Shown here in pieces: positions 20,203-30,265 of a stretch of 36,234 bases of DNA. The stretch covers positions 1 through 36,234 of the forward strand of contig CACGMX010000006.1 of NCBI GenBank assembly GCA_902574405.1, in the 5' to 3' direction. Both the position numbers and the translations under genes were made by a program. The DNA comes from an uncultured Prochlorococcus sp. (GTDB taxonomy: Bacteria > Cyanobacteriota > Cyanobacteriia > PCC-6307 > Cyanobiaceae). Every line of letters begins with the position of its first letter. Positions within the stretch are counted from its first letter, which is position 1. Below the pieces are notes generated by a model. The model saw only the letters and a list, made by a program, of their open reading frames with translations, was not told the DNA's origin and ran no database searches.

Positions 20203-20969
20203 TAAACCAATCCACTAAAAGTAGGTTGCAGAATTGCTAAAACAATAAAAATACCATCAACAATTAATGTCGTTTGAATTACGTAACCAGAAACTAAGAG
20301 TGCTTTACCACCAGTAGTATTAATTGTGCCAGAATCTAAAATTTCTTTTGAAATAAACCAAAGTATAAGGGCTACAAAAACGATAATAGATAATGATTTT
20401 ATTTGAATAAGACTCTCTGAAGTTTTTTGAAGAATCATAGGTGCATTTTCAGAATCTGCTGTAATTACCTGCTTCCATTGATCCATGATTCCGATTAAAA
20501 ATATTGTAATGTCGGTAACTGCAGTTCCAAATAAAGAAGAGACATAAAAACTTGAACCTATTTTCCAATTAGTACCAAATCCAATTAAAGCTAATGGGAG
20601 AACTACAGCTTCAACAGGTATGTGTAGGATAGGAAATGGGCTTAACCATCCCCAGAACAAACATCCACCAAGCCAACTACCTGATATACCAAGTAATAAT
20701 GAACTGACAATCAACCACTTATTTGATCCTTTCTGATTCAAAATAATTGCCACTAAGACAATAACAAAAGTAAAACAAAGAGCACTTATTGGTTCTAATC
20801 TAACCCAAGGGGCTTGAACAAAAATAGGTAAAATTACAAAAAAAGAAGACCACAATCTTAAAGATATAGGATTTGATAAAAAACTATTTTCGTATGAATC
20901 AACTTTTTTATGGGATTCATAGTTGAATTTATCTTTTACTTCTGAATTTTTTGTAATTAATTCTTTCAA
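20202..20969 (-). CDS. DUF3120-like multi-pass membrane protein
   Basis: About 255 aa with several TM segments (FFVILPIFVQAPWVRLEPISALCFTFV...); resembles the cyanobacterial DUF3120 family. Confidence 0.6.
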   Translation of the reverse strand: MKELITKNSEVKDKFNYESHKKVDSYENSFLSNPISLRLWSSFFVILPIFVQAPWVRLEPISALCFTFVIVLVAIILNQKGSNKWLIVSSLLLGISGSWLGGCLFWGWLSPFPILHIPVEAVVLPLALIGFGTNWKIGSSFYVSSLFGTAVTDITIFLIGIMDQWKQVITADSENAPMILQKTSESLIQIKSLSIIVFVALILWFISKEILDSGTINTTGGKALLVSGYVIQTTLIVDGIFIVLAILQPTFSGLV

Positions 20970-20987
20970 TGAAAAAGGTAATTTTAA

Positions 20988-21101
20988 TTAATCTAAATCG
21001 TGTTTTAAAAAACTGCGAATGCCATATTTTAATAAATAAAAGGCCCATAATTTCAAACCTATATTTACTTTTTTAAAAGTATTTAATACACTTTGAGTCA
21101 C
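20988..21101 (-). CDS. candidate small ORF, 37 aa (GTG start)
   Basis: Reads MTQSVLNTFKKVNIGLKLWAFYLLKYGIRSFLKHDLD on the minus strand, just upstream of the DUF3120-like gene. Confidence 0.4.
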   Translation of the reverse strand: MTQSVLNTFKKVNIGLKLWAFYLLKYGIRSFLKHDLD

Positions 21102-21147
21102 ATATAAGTTTAGAATAAATATAAATAAGAGTATTTGGCCTTAAATT

Positions 21148-22527
21148 GTGTGGCAAGAAATTAATTACACGGAAGATCCCTTTGATCTTTTAGTTCCTAA
21201 TATTACTTATAAAATAAACCCTGCAGAAATTGAAAGTATTGAGGCTAATTCTATTGCTGAAGAAATAGGATTTGAATCAGGTGACTCAATTATTAGTATT
21301 AATGGGAAAAAACCAAGAGATTTAATTGATTATCAGATTCTGATTAGTGAAGAAATTTTAGACATATCAGTTTTAGATAAAAATCATGAGATTCACAATA
21401 TAAATATTGAAAAAGATCAAGACGTTCATTTAGGTATTAATTTTAAAGATGCATTATTTGATTCAATCAAGCAATGCAATAATAGATGTCCATTTTGTTT
21501 TATTGATCAACAGCCAAGTGGTAAAAGAAAAAGCCTATATATAAAAGATGATGATTATAGATTAAGTTTCCTATATGGCTCTTATTTAACTCTTACAAAT
21601 TTAAAAAAAGAAGACTGGGAAAGAATTGCTATGCAAAAACTATCCCCACTTTTTATTTCAGTTCATGCTACTGATCCCTCCACAAGAGAAAAATTATTAA
21701 AAAATAAAAAAGCAGGAGTGATACTTGATCAAATTTCGTGGTTTGAAAAAAACTCTATTCAAATACATGCTCAAATTGTTGTTTGTCCAGATATAAATGA
21801 TGGAGATATTCTTGAGAAATCAATTTTGGAACTTGCTGAATTCTACAAAAAAACCTCTCAAACGGTACTTTCAGTAGCAATAGTTCCTGTAGGACTTACA
21901 AAATTTAGACCTGAAAATGATGGATTGAAATCAATCAGCCCAGAATACGCAAAAAAAACTATTGAACAAATAGAGAGAATTCAAGCATCTCTACAAATTA
22001 CTCTTGGGACTCGTTTTTGTTGGCTAGCAGACGAATGGTATTTAATTGCTGGTACAAATTTACCTAGTTACAAAACCTACGAAAATATGCCACAAGAATC
22101 TAATGGAGTTGGGACCATTAGAAACTTTCTAGAAGCATTAAGAGAGAAGACTCAAAACCTACCCCAAAAAGTAAAAAAGCCAAAAAAAGTTAGTTGGATT
22201 GTTGGTAAATTAGTTTATGAAGCCCTAATTCCAACAGTTGAGAAATTAAACTTAATTAATGGATTAACAATTAATTTATATGGTTTGCCAAGTATTTACT
22301 GGGGTCAAGATCAAGTTGTTACAGGACTTCTTACTGGAGAAGATCTAATTTACGGGCTAAAAAATAAGGATTTAGGAGAAGCTGTTTACATACCATCTAT
22401 TATGTTAAAAATTAATACTGATTTATTCTTAGATGATAAAAATATTGAAGAAGTTGAGAATCAAATAAATACTAAAATTCACGTTCTTGATGATTCAAAT
22501 GATATTATTAATACTTTGATTGGTTAA
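21148..22527 (+). CDS. cyanobacterial radical SAM protein with PDZ-like and DUF512 regions (TIGR03279-type)
   Basis: GTG start; N-terminal PDZ-like SIAEEIGFESGDSIISINGKKP, CNNRCPFCFIDQQPSGKRKSLYIKDDDYRLSFLYGSYLTLTN. Confidence 0.85.
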   Translation: MWQEINYTEDPFDLLVPNITYKINPAEIESIEANSIAEEIGFESGDSIISINGKKPRDLIDYQILISEEILDISVLDKNHEIHNINIEKDQDVHLGINFKDALFDSIKQCNNRCPFCFIDQQPSGKRKSLYIKDDDYRLSFLYGSYLTLTNLKKEDWERIAMQKLSPLFISVHATDPSTREKLLKNKKAGVILDQISWFEKNSIQIHAQIVVCPDINDGDILEKSILELAEFYKKTSQTVLSVAIVPVGLTKFRPENDGLKSISPEYAKKTIEQIERIQASLQITLGTRFCWLADEWYLIAGTNLPSYKTYENMPQESNGVGTIRNFLEALREKTQNLPQKVKKPKKVSWIVGKLVYEALIPTVEKLNLINGLTINLYGLPSIYWGQDQVVTGLLTGEDLIYGLKNKDLGEAVYIPSIMLKINTDLFLDDKNIEEVENQINTKIHVLDDSNDIINTLIG

Positions 22528-22552
22528 TCGAATATTTTCGAAACTATAAAAC

Positions 22553-23980
22553 ATGCTTAGAAGAGTAATAAATCCTTTCTTATTATTGCCGCTTTCATTC
22601 AGTATGAATACCTTTAATGTTCTATCGAGCGAAACAAAAAATTACATAGATAATGTTTTAGAAGAAAAATCAAATATTACTTTTGTTGATTATCAAGAAA
22701 TAGAAAAACTTGTATTAAAAAATCAAGAATTAAAATCATTACAAAACCTAGTAGCCTCTGCAAGATTTAATCTTTCCAGTCAAATTGCCAAAAGATACCC
22801 ATCCTTAGATTTTCAAGCCAATGGGTTACCAAAATATGTCGCAGGTAAAAAGTACACTAGCAATTCATCTACTTTAAAAACATCACAATTTACGGCTAAT
22901 CCCTCATTGAATATTAAATGGGATGTAATTGCCCCTTTAAGAGAATCTGAAATTAAAATTGCCAAAACAAATTACAAAATTGCAGAAAATAATTATGAGA
23001 TTAAGAAAAAAGATTTAATTCAAGAAGCAAAAATCAGATATCACAAATACAAAAAGTCATATCAAGATATTCAGAATAAAAAATCAATACTTGATTTATC
23101 AATTACTAGTTTAGAAAATGCTAAATCGAAGCTAGATGCTGGAATTGGTACAAAATTTGAAGTTCTTGAAGCAGAAGCTCAATTATCTCGAGATCAACAA
23201 TCACTTAATGAAAAGAAAATAGAACATCAAATTAATAAAATTTCTCTTAAAGAGATTCTTAATGTTAAAGGAGATTTCGAAACTAATAAAGAGCAAAATC
23301 TTATAGGGTTTTGGAATCATAAATTGAATAAGAATATTAATGAGGGTTTAGATAAAAATCTTTCTTTAAACAACCTTATTCTGCAAAAATCAATCAAGAA
23401 GAGCCAAGCAGAGAGCTTTTTAGCTCAAAATAAGCCAAATATCTATATCAGTAATTCATTATCAAGTACATTTTCAAAAGGTGACTCTCTAGCAACTAAT
23501 ATCGACTCTGAAAAATTTGGATCTAACTATACAAATACTATAAGTCTAAATTTTGCATGGAGTATTTTTGATGGCGGACAAAATAAGAACTCCTACAAAT
23601 CAAAAATAGCAGATGCAGAATCGGAAAAATATGCTTATGAAAATCTAAAAAATATTTTAACCACAAGTATTAGTAAAGCCTATTTAAATCTTAAATTAAA
23701 TGAAGAAAAAATAATCTCTTCTCTTAAAGAAATTGAATCTAGCAAAGAGTCTGTAAGGCTTTCCAGACTTAGATATGATGTCGGAATTTCAACTCTTAAA
23801 GATGTTCTTGTTAGGCAAAGTGAATTAAGTAATGCGAAATCAAAAAATATTAATGCAATATATAATTACAATCTGAATATAGATGAATTAGAAAGATTAA
23901 CTTTCCTTGATAAAAATAAAAATTGTTTGGGTAAAAATAATACTAAACTTAAGGAAACAGAGTCTATTTGCAATATATAA
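22553..23980 (+). CDS. TolC-family outer membrane efflux protein
   Basis: Signal-like N-terminus, long amphipathic helices, SKLDAGIGTKFEVLEAEAQLSRDQQSLNEKKI and SRLRYDVGISTLKDVLVRQSELSNAK repeats. Confidence 0.85.
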   Translation: MLRRVINPFLLLPLSFSMNTFNVLSSETKNYIDNVLEEKSNITFVDYQEIEKLVLKNQELKSLQNLVASARFNLSSQIAKRYPSLDFQANGLPKYVAGKKYTSNSSTLKTSQFTANPSLNIKWDVIAPLRESEIKIAKTNYKIAENNYEIKKKDLIQEAKIRYHKYKKSYQDIQNKKSILDLSITSLENAKSKLDAGIGTKFEVLEAEAQLSRDQQSLNEKKIEHQINKISLKEILNVKGDFETNKEQNLIGFWNHKLNKNINEGLDKNLSLNNLILQKSIKKSQAESFLAQNKPNIYISNSLSSTFSKGDSLATNIDSEKFGSNYTNTISLNFAWSIFDGGQNKNSYKSKIADAESEKYAYENLKNILTTSISKAYLNLKLNEEKIISSLKEIESSKESVRLSRLRYDVGISTLKDVLVRQSELSNAKSKNINAIYNYNLNIDELERLTFLDKNKNCLGKNNTKLKETESICNI

Positions 23981-23982
23981 AG

Positions 23983-24783
23983 ATGAATCCACCAAATTTA
24001 ACTAATAAACAACTACGTGAATTAGATTCTTTATTTGAATTGGTTAGTCAACGACAAACAAAAGATTTTGGAAATATTAGTGCCAGCAATAAAGCAGATG
24101 GATCATTATTAACAAGTTGTGATTTATGGAGTGACAAAACAATCGTAGATGGCTTAGCTTCAATAGCTCCAGGTGAAGGCGTCCTTAGTGAAGAAGGGCA
24201 AAAGTTAATTCCAAATTCAAAAGCTTATTGGGTGGTCGATCCACTCGATGGGACAACAAATTTTGCTGCAGGTATTCCTTACTGGTCTATATCTGTAGCA
24301 AGGTTCGTTAATGGTAAACCACAATCTTCTTTTTTAATAATTCCTACATTGAAAAAAAAGTTTGTATCCATTAAAGGCAAAGGGGTTTGGTTAAATAATA
24401 AGAAAATTGATCCTATCCAAAATAATCGTCAAAGTGAATGCATTTCTTTATGCAGTAGATCAATAAAAATTTTACAAAAAAAACCAAACTCGGTATTTCC
24501 TGGCAAAATCAGACTTTTGGGTGTTTCGAGTTTAAATCTTACGAGTGTAGCTATGGGACAAACTTTCGGAGCAATAGAATCAACCCCTAAGATATGGGAT
24601 ATTGCAGCAGCCTGGCTGCTATTAGAAGAACTCAATTGTTCTATAGAGTGGTTAGAAATAGATCCTTTAAATTTAGTTTCAGGAGAAGACTTGAGCGATG
24701 TTAATTTTCCATTAATTGCTTGTAGATCTATTGAAAAATTTGAAATTTTAAAGCCATGGGGCAATTTATTATTAGCAAAATAG
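23983..24783 (+). CDS. inositol monophosphatase family protein
   Basis: GEGVLSEEG, WVVDPLDGTTNFAAGIPYWSISVA, KIWDIAAAWLLLEE; probable ATG at 23983 (ORF track starts at TTG 23968). Confidence 0.88.
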   Translation: MNPPNLTNKQLRELDSLFELVSQRQTKDFGNISASNKADGSLLTSCDLWSDKTIVDGLASIAPGEGVLSEEGQKLIPNSKAYWVVDPLDGTTNFAAGIPYWSISVARFVNGKPQSSFLIIPTLKKKFVSIKGKGVWLNNKKIDPIQNNRQSECISLCSRSIKILQKKPNSVFPGKIRLLGVSSLNLTSVAMGQTFGAIESTPKIWDIAAAWLLLEELNCSIEWLEIDPLNLVSGEDLSDVNFPLIACRSIEKFEILKPWGNLLLAK

Positions 24784-24858
24784 TTGCATCATAAATAAAA
24801 AATTGCTTGAAAAATTTCTTAATCAGATACAATTAAAATTAAGTAAATAAATAAATAT

Positions 24859-25788
24859 TTGAAGAAAATTAATATGCAGAGAAGTTCAACATGGATACTG
24901 AAAAGTTTATGGGGAGCTTGTGAGCGATGGAGCAAATCTGATTGTGTTGATTTAAGCGCTGCATTCGCATACTACACACTTCAATCATTTTTTCCCATTC
25001 TTCTAATTTCTCTTTCAATAGCTTCATGGTTCCTAGGGAAACAAGAAGGATTAGATCAACAAATAATTGCAATTGCTGCTCAGCTTTTACCTCCTTCAGT
25101 AGTTGAGTTAGTAGAGACAACATTATTTAATTTGATAGATCAAGGTTTTGGAGCAGGAATTCTTGGGGCTATGTTTTTGCTTTTTACAGCAGGAAATGCA
25201 TATCTATCTCTGCAAAGAGGTTCGGATAGGCTTTGGGAGGACGAAATTCCTTCTAAAAAAGTTAATGCTGCTTGGAGAGTGCAAGCTTCCAAGTTTCTCC
25301 GAAATAGAGTTGAAGCCTTTTTAATAGTATTCTTTATTGGTTTTTTAATGGTACTAGATCAAATTAGTGCGAATCTTAGGATGATCCCAAGTAACGTTTT
25401 AGAAAATCTTTCAAAATCTAATAATCTTATTTCTGAATTATTGTTAAAGTTGCCGTTATTACAGGTTGGTCAGTTTGCAATACCACTAATTGGCTTTTCT
25501 TTAATGGCTCTTTTATTACAAGCACTTTTACCTAGCAGAAAAGTTCCATTGAAACCACTGTTACCTGGATCTTTGCTTATTGGAATTGGCCTAACCACTT
25601 TGAACCTAGCAGTGAGTAAAAGTATCCTCTCACTTGGAGCAAGATTTCAAGCATATGGTTTTATTGGAGGTTTTCTTGTACTTACTTTGTGGGTATGGCT
25701 TTTAGGAGTGATTTTATATTTTGGACAGTGTTGGAGCGTTGTTATTGCTAGTATGACCTTAGTAAATAAAAAAAGAAAAAATAGATAA
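24859..25788 (+). CDS. YihY/BrkB family inner membrane protein
   Basis: LSAAFAYYTLQSFFPILLISLSIASWFLG and multiple TM helices; TTG 24859 or ATG 24874 start. Confidence 0.85.
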   Translation: MKKINMQRSSTWILKSLWGACERWSKSDCVDLSAAFAYYTLQSFFPILLISLSIASWFLGKQEGLDQQIIAIAAQLLPPSVVELVETTLFNLIDQGFGAGILGAMFLLFTAGNAYLSLQRGSDRLWEDEIPSKKVNAAWRVQASKFLRNRVEAFLIVFFIGFLMVLDQISANLRMIPSNVLENLSKSNNLISELLLKLPLLQVGQFAIPLIGFSLMALLLQALLPSRKVPLKPLLPGSLLIGIGLTTLNLAVSKSILSLGARFQAYGFIGGFLVLTLWVWLLGVILYFGQCWSVVIASMTLVNKKRKNR

Positions 25789-25799
25789 TAATAAGCAAG

Positions 25800-26141
25800 A
25801 TGAATTATTTTCTTAAAGCTAATAAAAATCTCATTACTTACTTATTAGTTATACTTGTCGTTATTCCAATTTTTGGAATAAACTTTTTGATTAGCTTTTT
25901 TGGAAATATCCTACTTCTTTTATTTCTAATTCCTCTGTTATTAGTAATTTTAGTCTTTATAGCTTTTAACTCTTACAAATCAAAAATTAATACATGTAAT
26001 AGTTGTGGTGCCATATCCTTTGGTTTAAGTGAAACCTGTATGAATTGTGGAGCAAATCTAGAATATATCAGTAATTACAATCAATCTGATAAAAAGCCTA
26101 GTGAAAGTATTATTGAAGTAAAGGCAGAAGAAGTAAAGTAA
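25800..26141 (+). CDS. membrane protein with C-terminal zinc-ribbon-like CxxC pair
   Basis: Two TM helices followed by NTCNSCGAISFGLSETCMNCGANLEYI. Confidence 0.65.
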   Translation: MNYFLKANKNLITYLLVILVVIPIFGINFLISFFGNILLLLFLIPLLLVILVFIAFNSYKSKINTCNSCGAISFGLSETCMNCGANLEYISNYNQSDKKPSESIIEVKAEEVK

Positions 26142-26145
26142 AATA

Positions 26146-26292
26146 CTAACCTATTCCAATTTGTCGAAGAATACTTTGTCCAGTAATTAATTCAGTGCCA
26201 AGACCAATCAAGATACCCATCATTGCCATACGGCCATTCCAAGTTTCTGCAAAATTTACAAATCCGAACCTAGGTTGATTGTCATTATTCAT
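26146..26292 (-). CDS. hli: high light inducible protein (Hli/Scp family)
   Basis: 48 aa MNNDNQPRFGFVNFAETWNGRMAMMGILIGLGTELITGQSILRQIGIG with the chlorophyll-binding AExxNGRxAMxG motif; below the ORF track's length cut-off. Confidence 0.93.
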   Translation of the reverse strand: MNNDNQPRFGFVNFAETWNGRMAMMGILIGLGTELITGQSILRQIGIG

Positions 26293-26361
26293 AGTTAAAT
26301 AAATCACATATCAGATTATTTTAACGTTTTAAGGAAGAATTTATGAAAAATAATAAATTAT

Positions 26362-26745
26362 TTATTTAACATGTCTTACACCATCAACAGGTCGATACTC
26401 ATCTCCAGTTAATTCTTCATATACAATAGCTGGCAATCCAGTTTCAAACATTGTTTGCAATGCCTCTTTTAACATAGGATTCCAACCTCCAGTACTTACT
26501 TTTCCATGTCTTACAGTCCAGTCCCAAGTCCCTTGAAGATCTCTTGGTAATCTACCTTCTCTATCTCTTCGAGCAACTAAGTCTAAAGATTCAACTAAAC
26601 CAACAATAACTGGATTTTTACCATAAGAAGGGGTAAGACTTAGTTCAAGTCTAACTGGATCTTCTTTCACCATTTTTAAACGAAACCTTGGTGGTAACTT
26701 GAGAGATCTTAATACCGAGGAAACAATTTTTGTTCTTAATTCCAA
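26362..26745 (-). CDS. conserved cyanobacterial hypothetical protein
   Basis: 127 aa with strongly patterned sequence (SYGKNPVIVGLVESLDLVARRDREGRLPRDLQGTWDWTVRHG). Confidence 0.65.
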   Translation of the reverse strand: MELRTKIVSSVLRSLKLPPRFRLKMVKEDPVRLELSLTPSYGKNPVIVGLVESLDLVARRDREGRLPRDLQGTWDWTVRHGKVSTGGWNPMLKEALQTMFETGLPAIVYEELTGDEYRPVDGVRHVK

Positions 26746-26764
26746 TTTTTTTTCCTAAATATAA

Positions 26765-27028
26765 TTAATCCGTTGTTGAACCTTTTTCTTCTAATGTAGA
26801 ATCATTGTCATTAGAAAATCTAACTGTTAACAACTCCTCTTCTGTTATGTTACCTGATTTATCTAAAAGTTCTGGATGTATTGTGTACTTTTTTTGTTTA
26901 AAGTTGGAAGTATTGAAAGGTTTATTTTTGTTATTGGATGTATCCCAACCATTTGACATGACTTTAAAAGCTTTCCAAACTAAATAAGTTAAAGCTGCAG
27001 AATATATGATTGGAAATAAAATAGTCAT
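26765..27028 (-). CDS. DUF2973-like small membrane protein
   Basis: N-terminal single TM PIIYSAALTYLVWKAFKVMSNGWDTS; acidic C-terminus. Confidence 0.6.
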   Translation of the reverse strand: MTILFPIIYSAALTYLVWKAFKVMSNGWDTSNNKNKPFNTSNFKQKKYTIHPELLDKSGNITEEELLTVRFSNDNDSTLEEKGSTTD

Positions 27029-27183
27029 TAAACTTATAAATTAATTAATTATATTTTTAATATCATAGCCAGAAAAAAAGAAATTTTGCTATTTTAAGTT
27101 AATAAATTATTTTCTTAATAGTTATATTTCAATTACACTAAGAAAGTGTATTAAATCTTTCGAAGAACATAAGCAAATCAAAA

Positions 27184-28305
27184 TTGAAAAGATACATTCA
27201 AAAGCTATTACTATTCGCCTCATTAATCACGGTGGGTATTACATGTTCTACAAAAGTAATATCCCAATCATTAAGTAAACCAAAAAATAATGAAGTTAAT
27301 ATATATTCAAACAAATCTTTCATAACTGAAGCTGTAGAAAAAACTGGCGCAGCTGTAGTGACAATTGATACTCAAAGATATGTTAAAAAAAGAAAATTTT
27401 CCAGGAATTCTCAACTATTTCTAGACCCATATTTTGAAAGATTTTTTGGATTAGATTTACCTAATGACAATCGACCAAGGATAGAGCAAAACCAAGGAAG
27501 TGGATTTATATTTGCAGATGGACTTGTAATGACAAATGCTCATGTTGTAGACGGATCAGATAAGGTGATAGTAGGTTTAACCAATGGCAAAAAAATAGAC
27601 GCAAAACTTATAGGTCAAGATTTTTTTACTGATTTAGCTGTGCTAAAGATTGAAGGCAAAGGTCCTTGGCCAAAAGCCAAATTGGGAGATTCGGCAAAAA
27701 TTAAAGTTGGTGATTGGGCTATAGCAGTTGGAAATCCATTCGGACTAGAAAACACAGTTACTCTTGGTATTATCAGTAATCTAAATAGAAACGTAACTCA
27801 ATTAGGAATATATGATAAAAAGCTTGAACTGATACAAACAGACGCTGCTATTAATCCCGGTAATTCTGGAGGGCCATTATTGAATAGTGATGGAGAAGTA
27901 ATTGGTATTAATACCTTGATAAGATCAGGTCCTGGGGCGGGCTTGAGTTTCGCAATCCCAATTAATAAAGCCAAGACAATTGCTGACCAACTTATAAAAA
28001 TTGGAAAAGTAATACATCCTATGATTGGGATTAGCCTAATAGAAGAAAGTAATACTGAGAGAAAAAATAATGTCATAAAAGTTGGGTATGTAGTACCAAG
28101 CAGTCCAGCTGAAAAGAGTGGGATCATGGTAGATGACATTTTAATAAAAGTAGGCAATAAAGATATTGAAACAGCATCAGACGTCATAGACCAAATAAGT
28201 AAAAATGGTATAGATAAACAAGTAAATATATTGTTGAAGCGTAAAAATAAATTTATTAAATTAAAAGTAAAACCAACAGATATAACTAATCTACAAAATG
28301 ACTAA
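27184..28305 (+). CDS. HtrA/DegP-type periplasmic serine protease with one PDZ domain
   Basis: TTG start; catalytic triad motifs VMTNAHVV, TDLAVLKI, GNSGGPLL; C-terminal PDZ. Confidence 0.93.
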   Translation: MKRYIQKLLLFASLITVGITCSTKVISQSLSKPKNNEVNIYSNKSFITEAVEKTGAAVVTIDTQRYVKKRKFSRNSQLFLDPYFERFFGLDLPNDNRPRIEQNQGSGFIFADGLVMTNAHVVDGSDKVIVGLTNGKKIDAKLIGQDFFTDLAVLKIEGKGPWPKAKLGDSAKIKVGDWAIAVGNPFGLENTVTLGIISNLNRNVTQLGIYDKKLELIQTDAAINPGNSGGPLLNSDGEVIGINTLIRSGPGAGLSFAIPINKAKTIADQLIKIGKVIHPMIGISLIEESNTERKNNVIKVGYVVPSSPAEKSGIMVDDILIKVGNKDIETASDVIDQISKNGIDKQVNILLKRKNKFIKLKVKPTDITNLQND

Positions 28306-28311
28306 TAAAAT

Positions 28312-28419
28312 TTAAAGTTCATTATTTCTAAGTATCTCCACACACCTAGAAATATATGAACCATCGCTAATATTACAAGTAGAAATGCATTCAAAATAAT
28401 TTTCAATAGGATCAGAAAT
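28312..28419 (-). pseudogene. candidate 35-aa Cys-rich small ORF with an ATT at the expected start (non-canonical start, or decayed)
   Basis: Minus strand (I)SDPIENYFECISTCNISDGSYISRCVEILRNNEL*; an in-frame TAG lies two codons before the ATT; no ATG/GTG/TTG near the N-terminus. Confidence 0.5.
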
Positions 28420-28573
28420 TTGACACTATTTTTCTTGGGAATCGTAATTCTTCAGTCAAATTATTAAAACTTATTTTCGTATTTTTAATATTAATCAAAG
28501 ACGGTAAATTGTGTAAAAAAATTAGTGATCTTGCCTAGCTAAATGTAAAATTTATTAAAAGTAATTAATTTTT

Positions 28574-30193
28574 TTACGCCTTTAAATTTTTTTCTAAAAA
28601 ATATTCGTAATTACCATCATATGAAAATAACTTTGAATCTTTAATTTCCACAATTCTATTTGCAACCTTTGAAATAAAATACCGATCATGAGAAATTATT
28701 AATAATGAACCTTTATAATTTTTAATTGCTAATTCTAAGTTTTCTTTTGATTGAAGATCCAAATGATTAGTTGGCTCGTCCAAAAGAAGAAAATTACTAG
28801 GATTTATAATCATTAGTGCCAATGCTAATCTTGCCTTTTCTCCACCACTTAGTTGTTTAATATATTTAAAAACACTTTCATTTTGAAAGCCAAAACCTCC
28901 TAAAAATGTTCTTACTTTTTTTTCTGACCATTCTGGATACTTATCACATATTAAATCAATGACCCTGACCTCAAGTGAAAGTGCCTCAGCCTGATTCTGT
29001 TCATAATAGCTAGTAATTATATTATGTTTTCCGAGATTAATTTCTCCAACTTCAGGAGATATTTTTTTCATAATAATTTTAAGTAATGTAGATTTACCGC
29101 AGCCATTAGGTCCTAATATTGCTATTTTCTCCCCCGCAGAAATCTTTAAATTAGCATCTAAAAAAAGAATTTTATTCTCAAAACTATGAGACAAATTTTT
29201 GATATTTAGAACTAATTTTCCTGAACGAGGGCACTCTGGAAAATTAAAAACAGGACTTTTTGATATTGTTCTAGGAGCCTGAATTTTAAGAATCTTTTTT
29301 AATTGTTTTTCTCTACTCTTTGCTTGAGAACTTCTAGTTGCACTAGCTCTAAATCTATCAATATACCTTTTCTGTATCTCAATTTCTTTTTGTTGTAATT
29401 GATAAGCCTTATTTTGTGATTCTTCATTTAAAGATTTCTGTTCTACAAAAAAAGAATAGTTACCATTATATGTTTCACATATTCCTCTATCTACGAAAAT
29501 AATTTTTTTACATAATTTGTCTAAAAAATATCTATCATGGCTAATTATAATAACTGCAATCTTAAGCGAAGATAGATATTCTTCCAGCCAAAAAATAGTA
29601 TTTAAATCTAAATGATTGGTTGGTTCATCCAGTAAAAGTAAATCAGGTTTTTGTAAGATTATTTTTCCAAGTGCAACTTTCATCTGCCAACCTCCTGAAA
29701 AATTGCCAACTAATTTGTCAGCATCTTCAATAGAAAAACCTAATTTTGGTAATATTTTTTCAATATCAGATTGTATTTTATAACCCCCTAAAGCTTCAAA
29801 TTTTGCTTGATATTTTGCGAGTTTATTTACTAATATTTCAAGTTCATTGGAATGTTTTTTTATATCCAATGATTTCATTTCATTCTCAATTTCTAAAAGT
29901 TTAATGGCAATAATTTGTATATCTTTAAAAGAACTTTCTAATTCCTGTCTAACTGAAAAATTCAAATTACAATCAAACTCCTGCTTTAAATGTGCAATTT
30001 TAGGATTACCCTCTTTAATAATAGTTCCACTTGTTTGCTCTTCCTCTCCAATTAAAATCTTAAATTGGGTTGATTTACCTGCACCATTAGAACCGACTAA
30101 GCCAACTTTTTCTCCTTTCCTAATCTCCCAATTAATATTTTTTAAAACAACATCTGTAGAATAAATTTTACTTATGCATTCAAATCTAATCAC
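28574..30193 (-). CDS. ABC-F family ATPase (Uup/EttA-type)
   Basis: Two ATPase domains (GSNGAGKSTQFK, LLLDEPTNHLDL; GPNGCGKSTLLK, LSGGEKARLALAL, LLLDEPTNHLDL). Likely GTG start at 30193 (VIRFECISKIYSTDVVLKNI); ORF track extends to 30283. Confidence 0.9.
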   Translation of the reverse strand: MIRFECISKIYSTDVVLKNINWEIRKGEKVGLVGSNGAGKSTQFKILIGEEEQTSGTIIKEGNPKIAHLKQEFDCNLNFSVRQELESSFKDIQIIAIKLLEIENEMKSLDIKKHSNELEILVNKLAKYQAKFEALGGYKIQSDIEKILPKLGFSIEDADKLVGNFSGGWQMKVALGKIILQKPDLLLLDEPTNHLDLNTIFWLEEYLSSLKIAVIIISHDRYFLDKLCKKIIFVDRGICETYNGNYSFFVEQKSLNEESQNKAYQLQQKEIEIQKRYIDRFRASATRSSQAKSREKQLKKILKIQAPRTISKSPVFNFPECPRSGKLVLNIKNLSHSFENKILFLDANLKISAGEKIAILGPNGCGKSTLLKIIMKKISPEVGEINLGKHNIITSYYEQNQAEALSLEVRVIDLICDKYPEWSEKKVRTFLGGFGFQNESVFKYIKQLSGGEKARLALALMIINPSNFLLLDEPTNHLDLQSKENLELAIKNYKGSLLIISHDRYFISKVANRIVEIKDSKLFSYDGNYEYFLEKNLKA

Positions 30194-30265
30194 TTTTTTA
30201 AAAATAGAATTTACAAAATCTGTGGCTTTTTTACTAAAAAAAAATTTGTGGAATAAAATTAAATT

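Noticed and set aside
27134-27150. TACACT-aagaa-AGTGTA hairpin upstream of the HtrA-like gene
   Set aside because: 6-bp stem only, could be chance; no supporting conservation visible.
27798-28187. 129-aa - strand ORF
   Set aside because: Entirely antisense to the HtrA protease and PDZ coding sequence.
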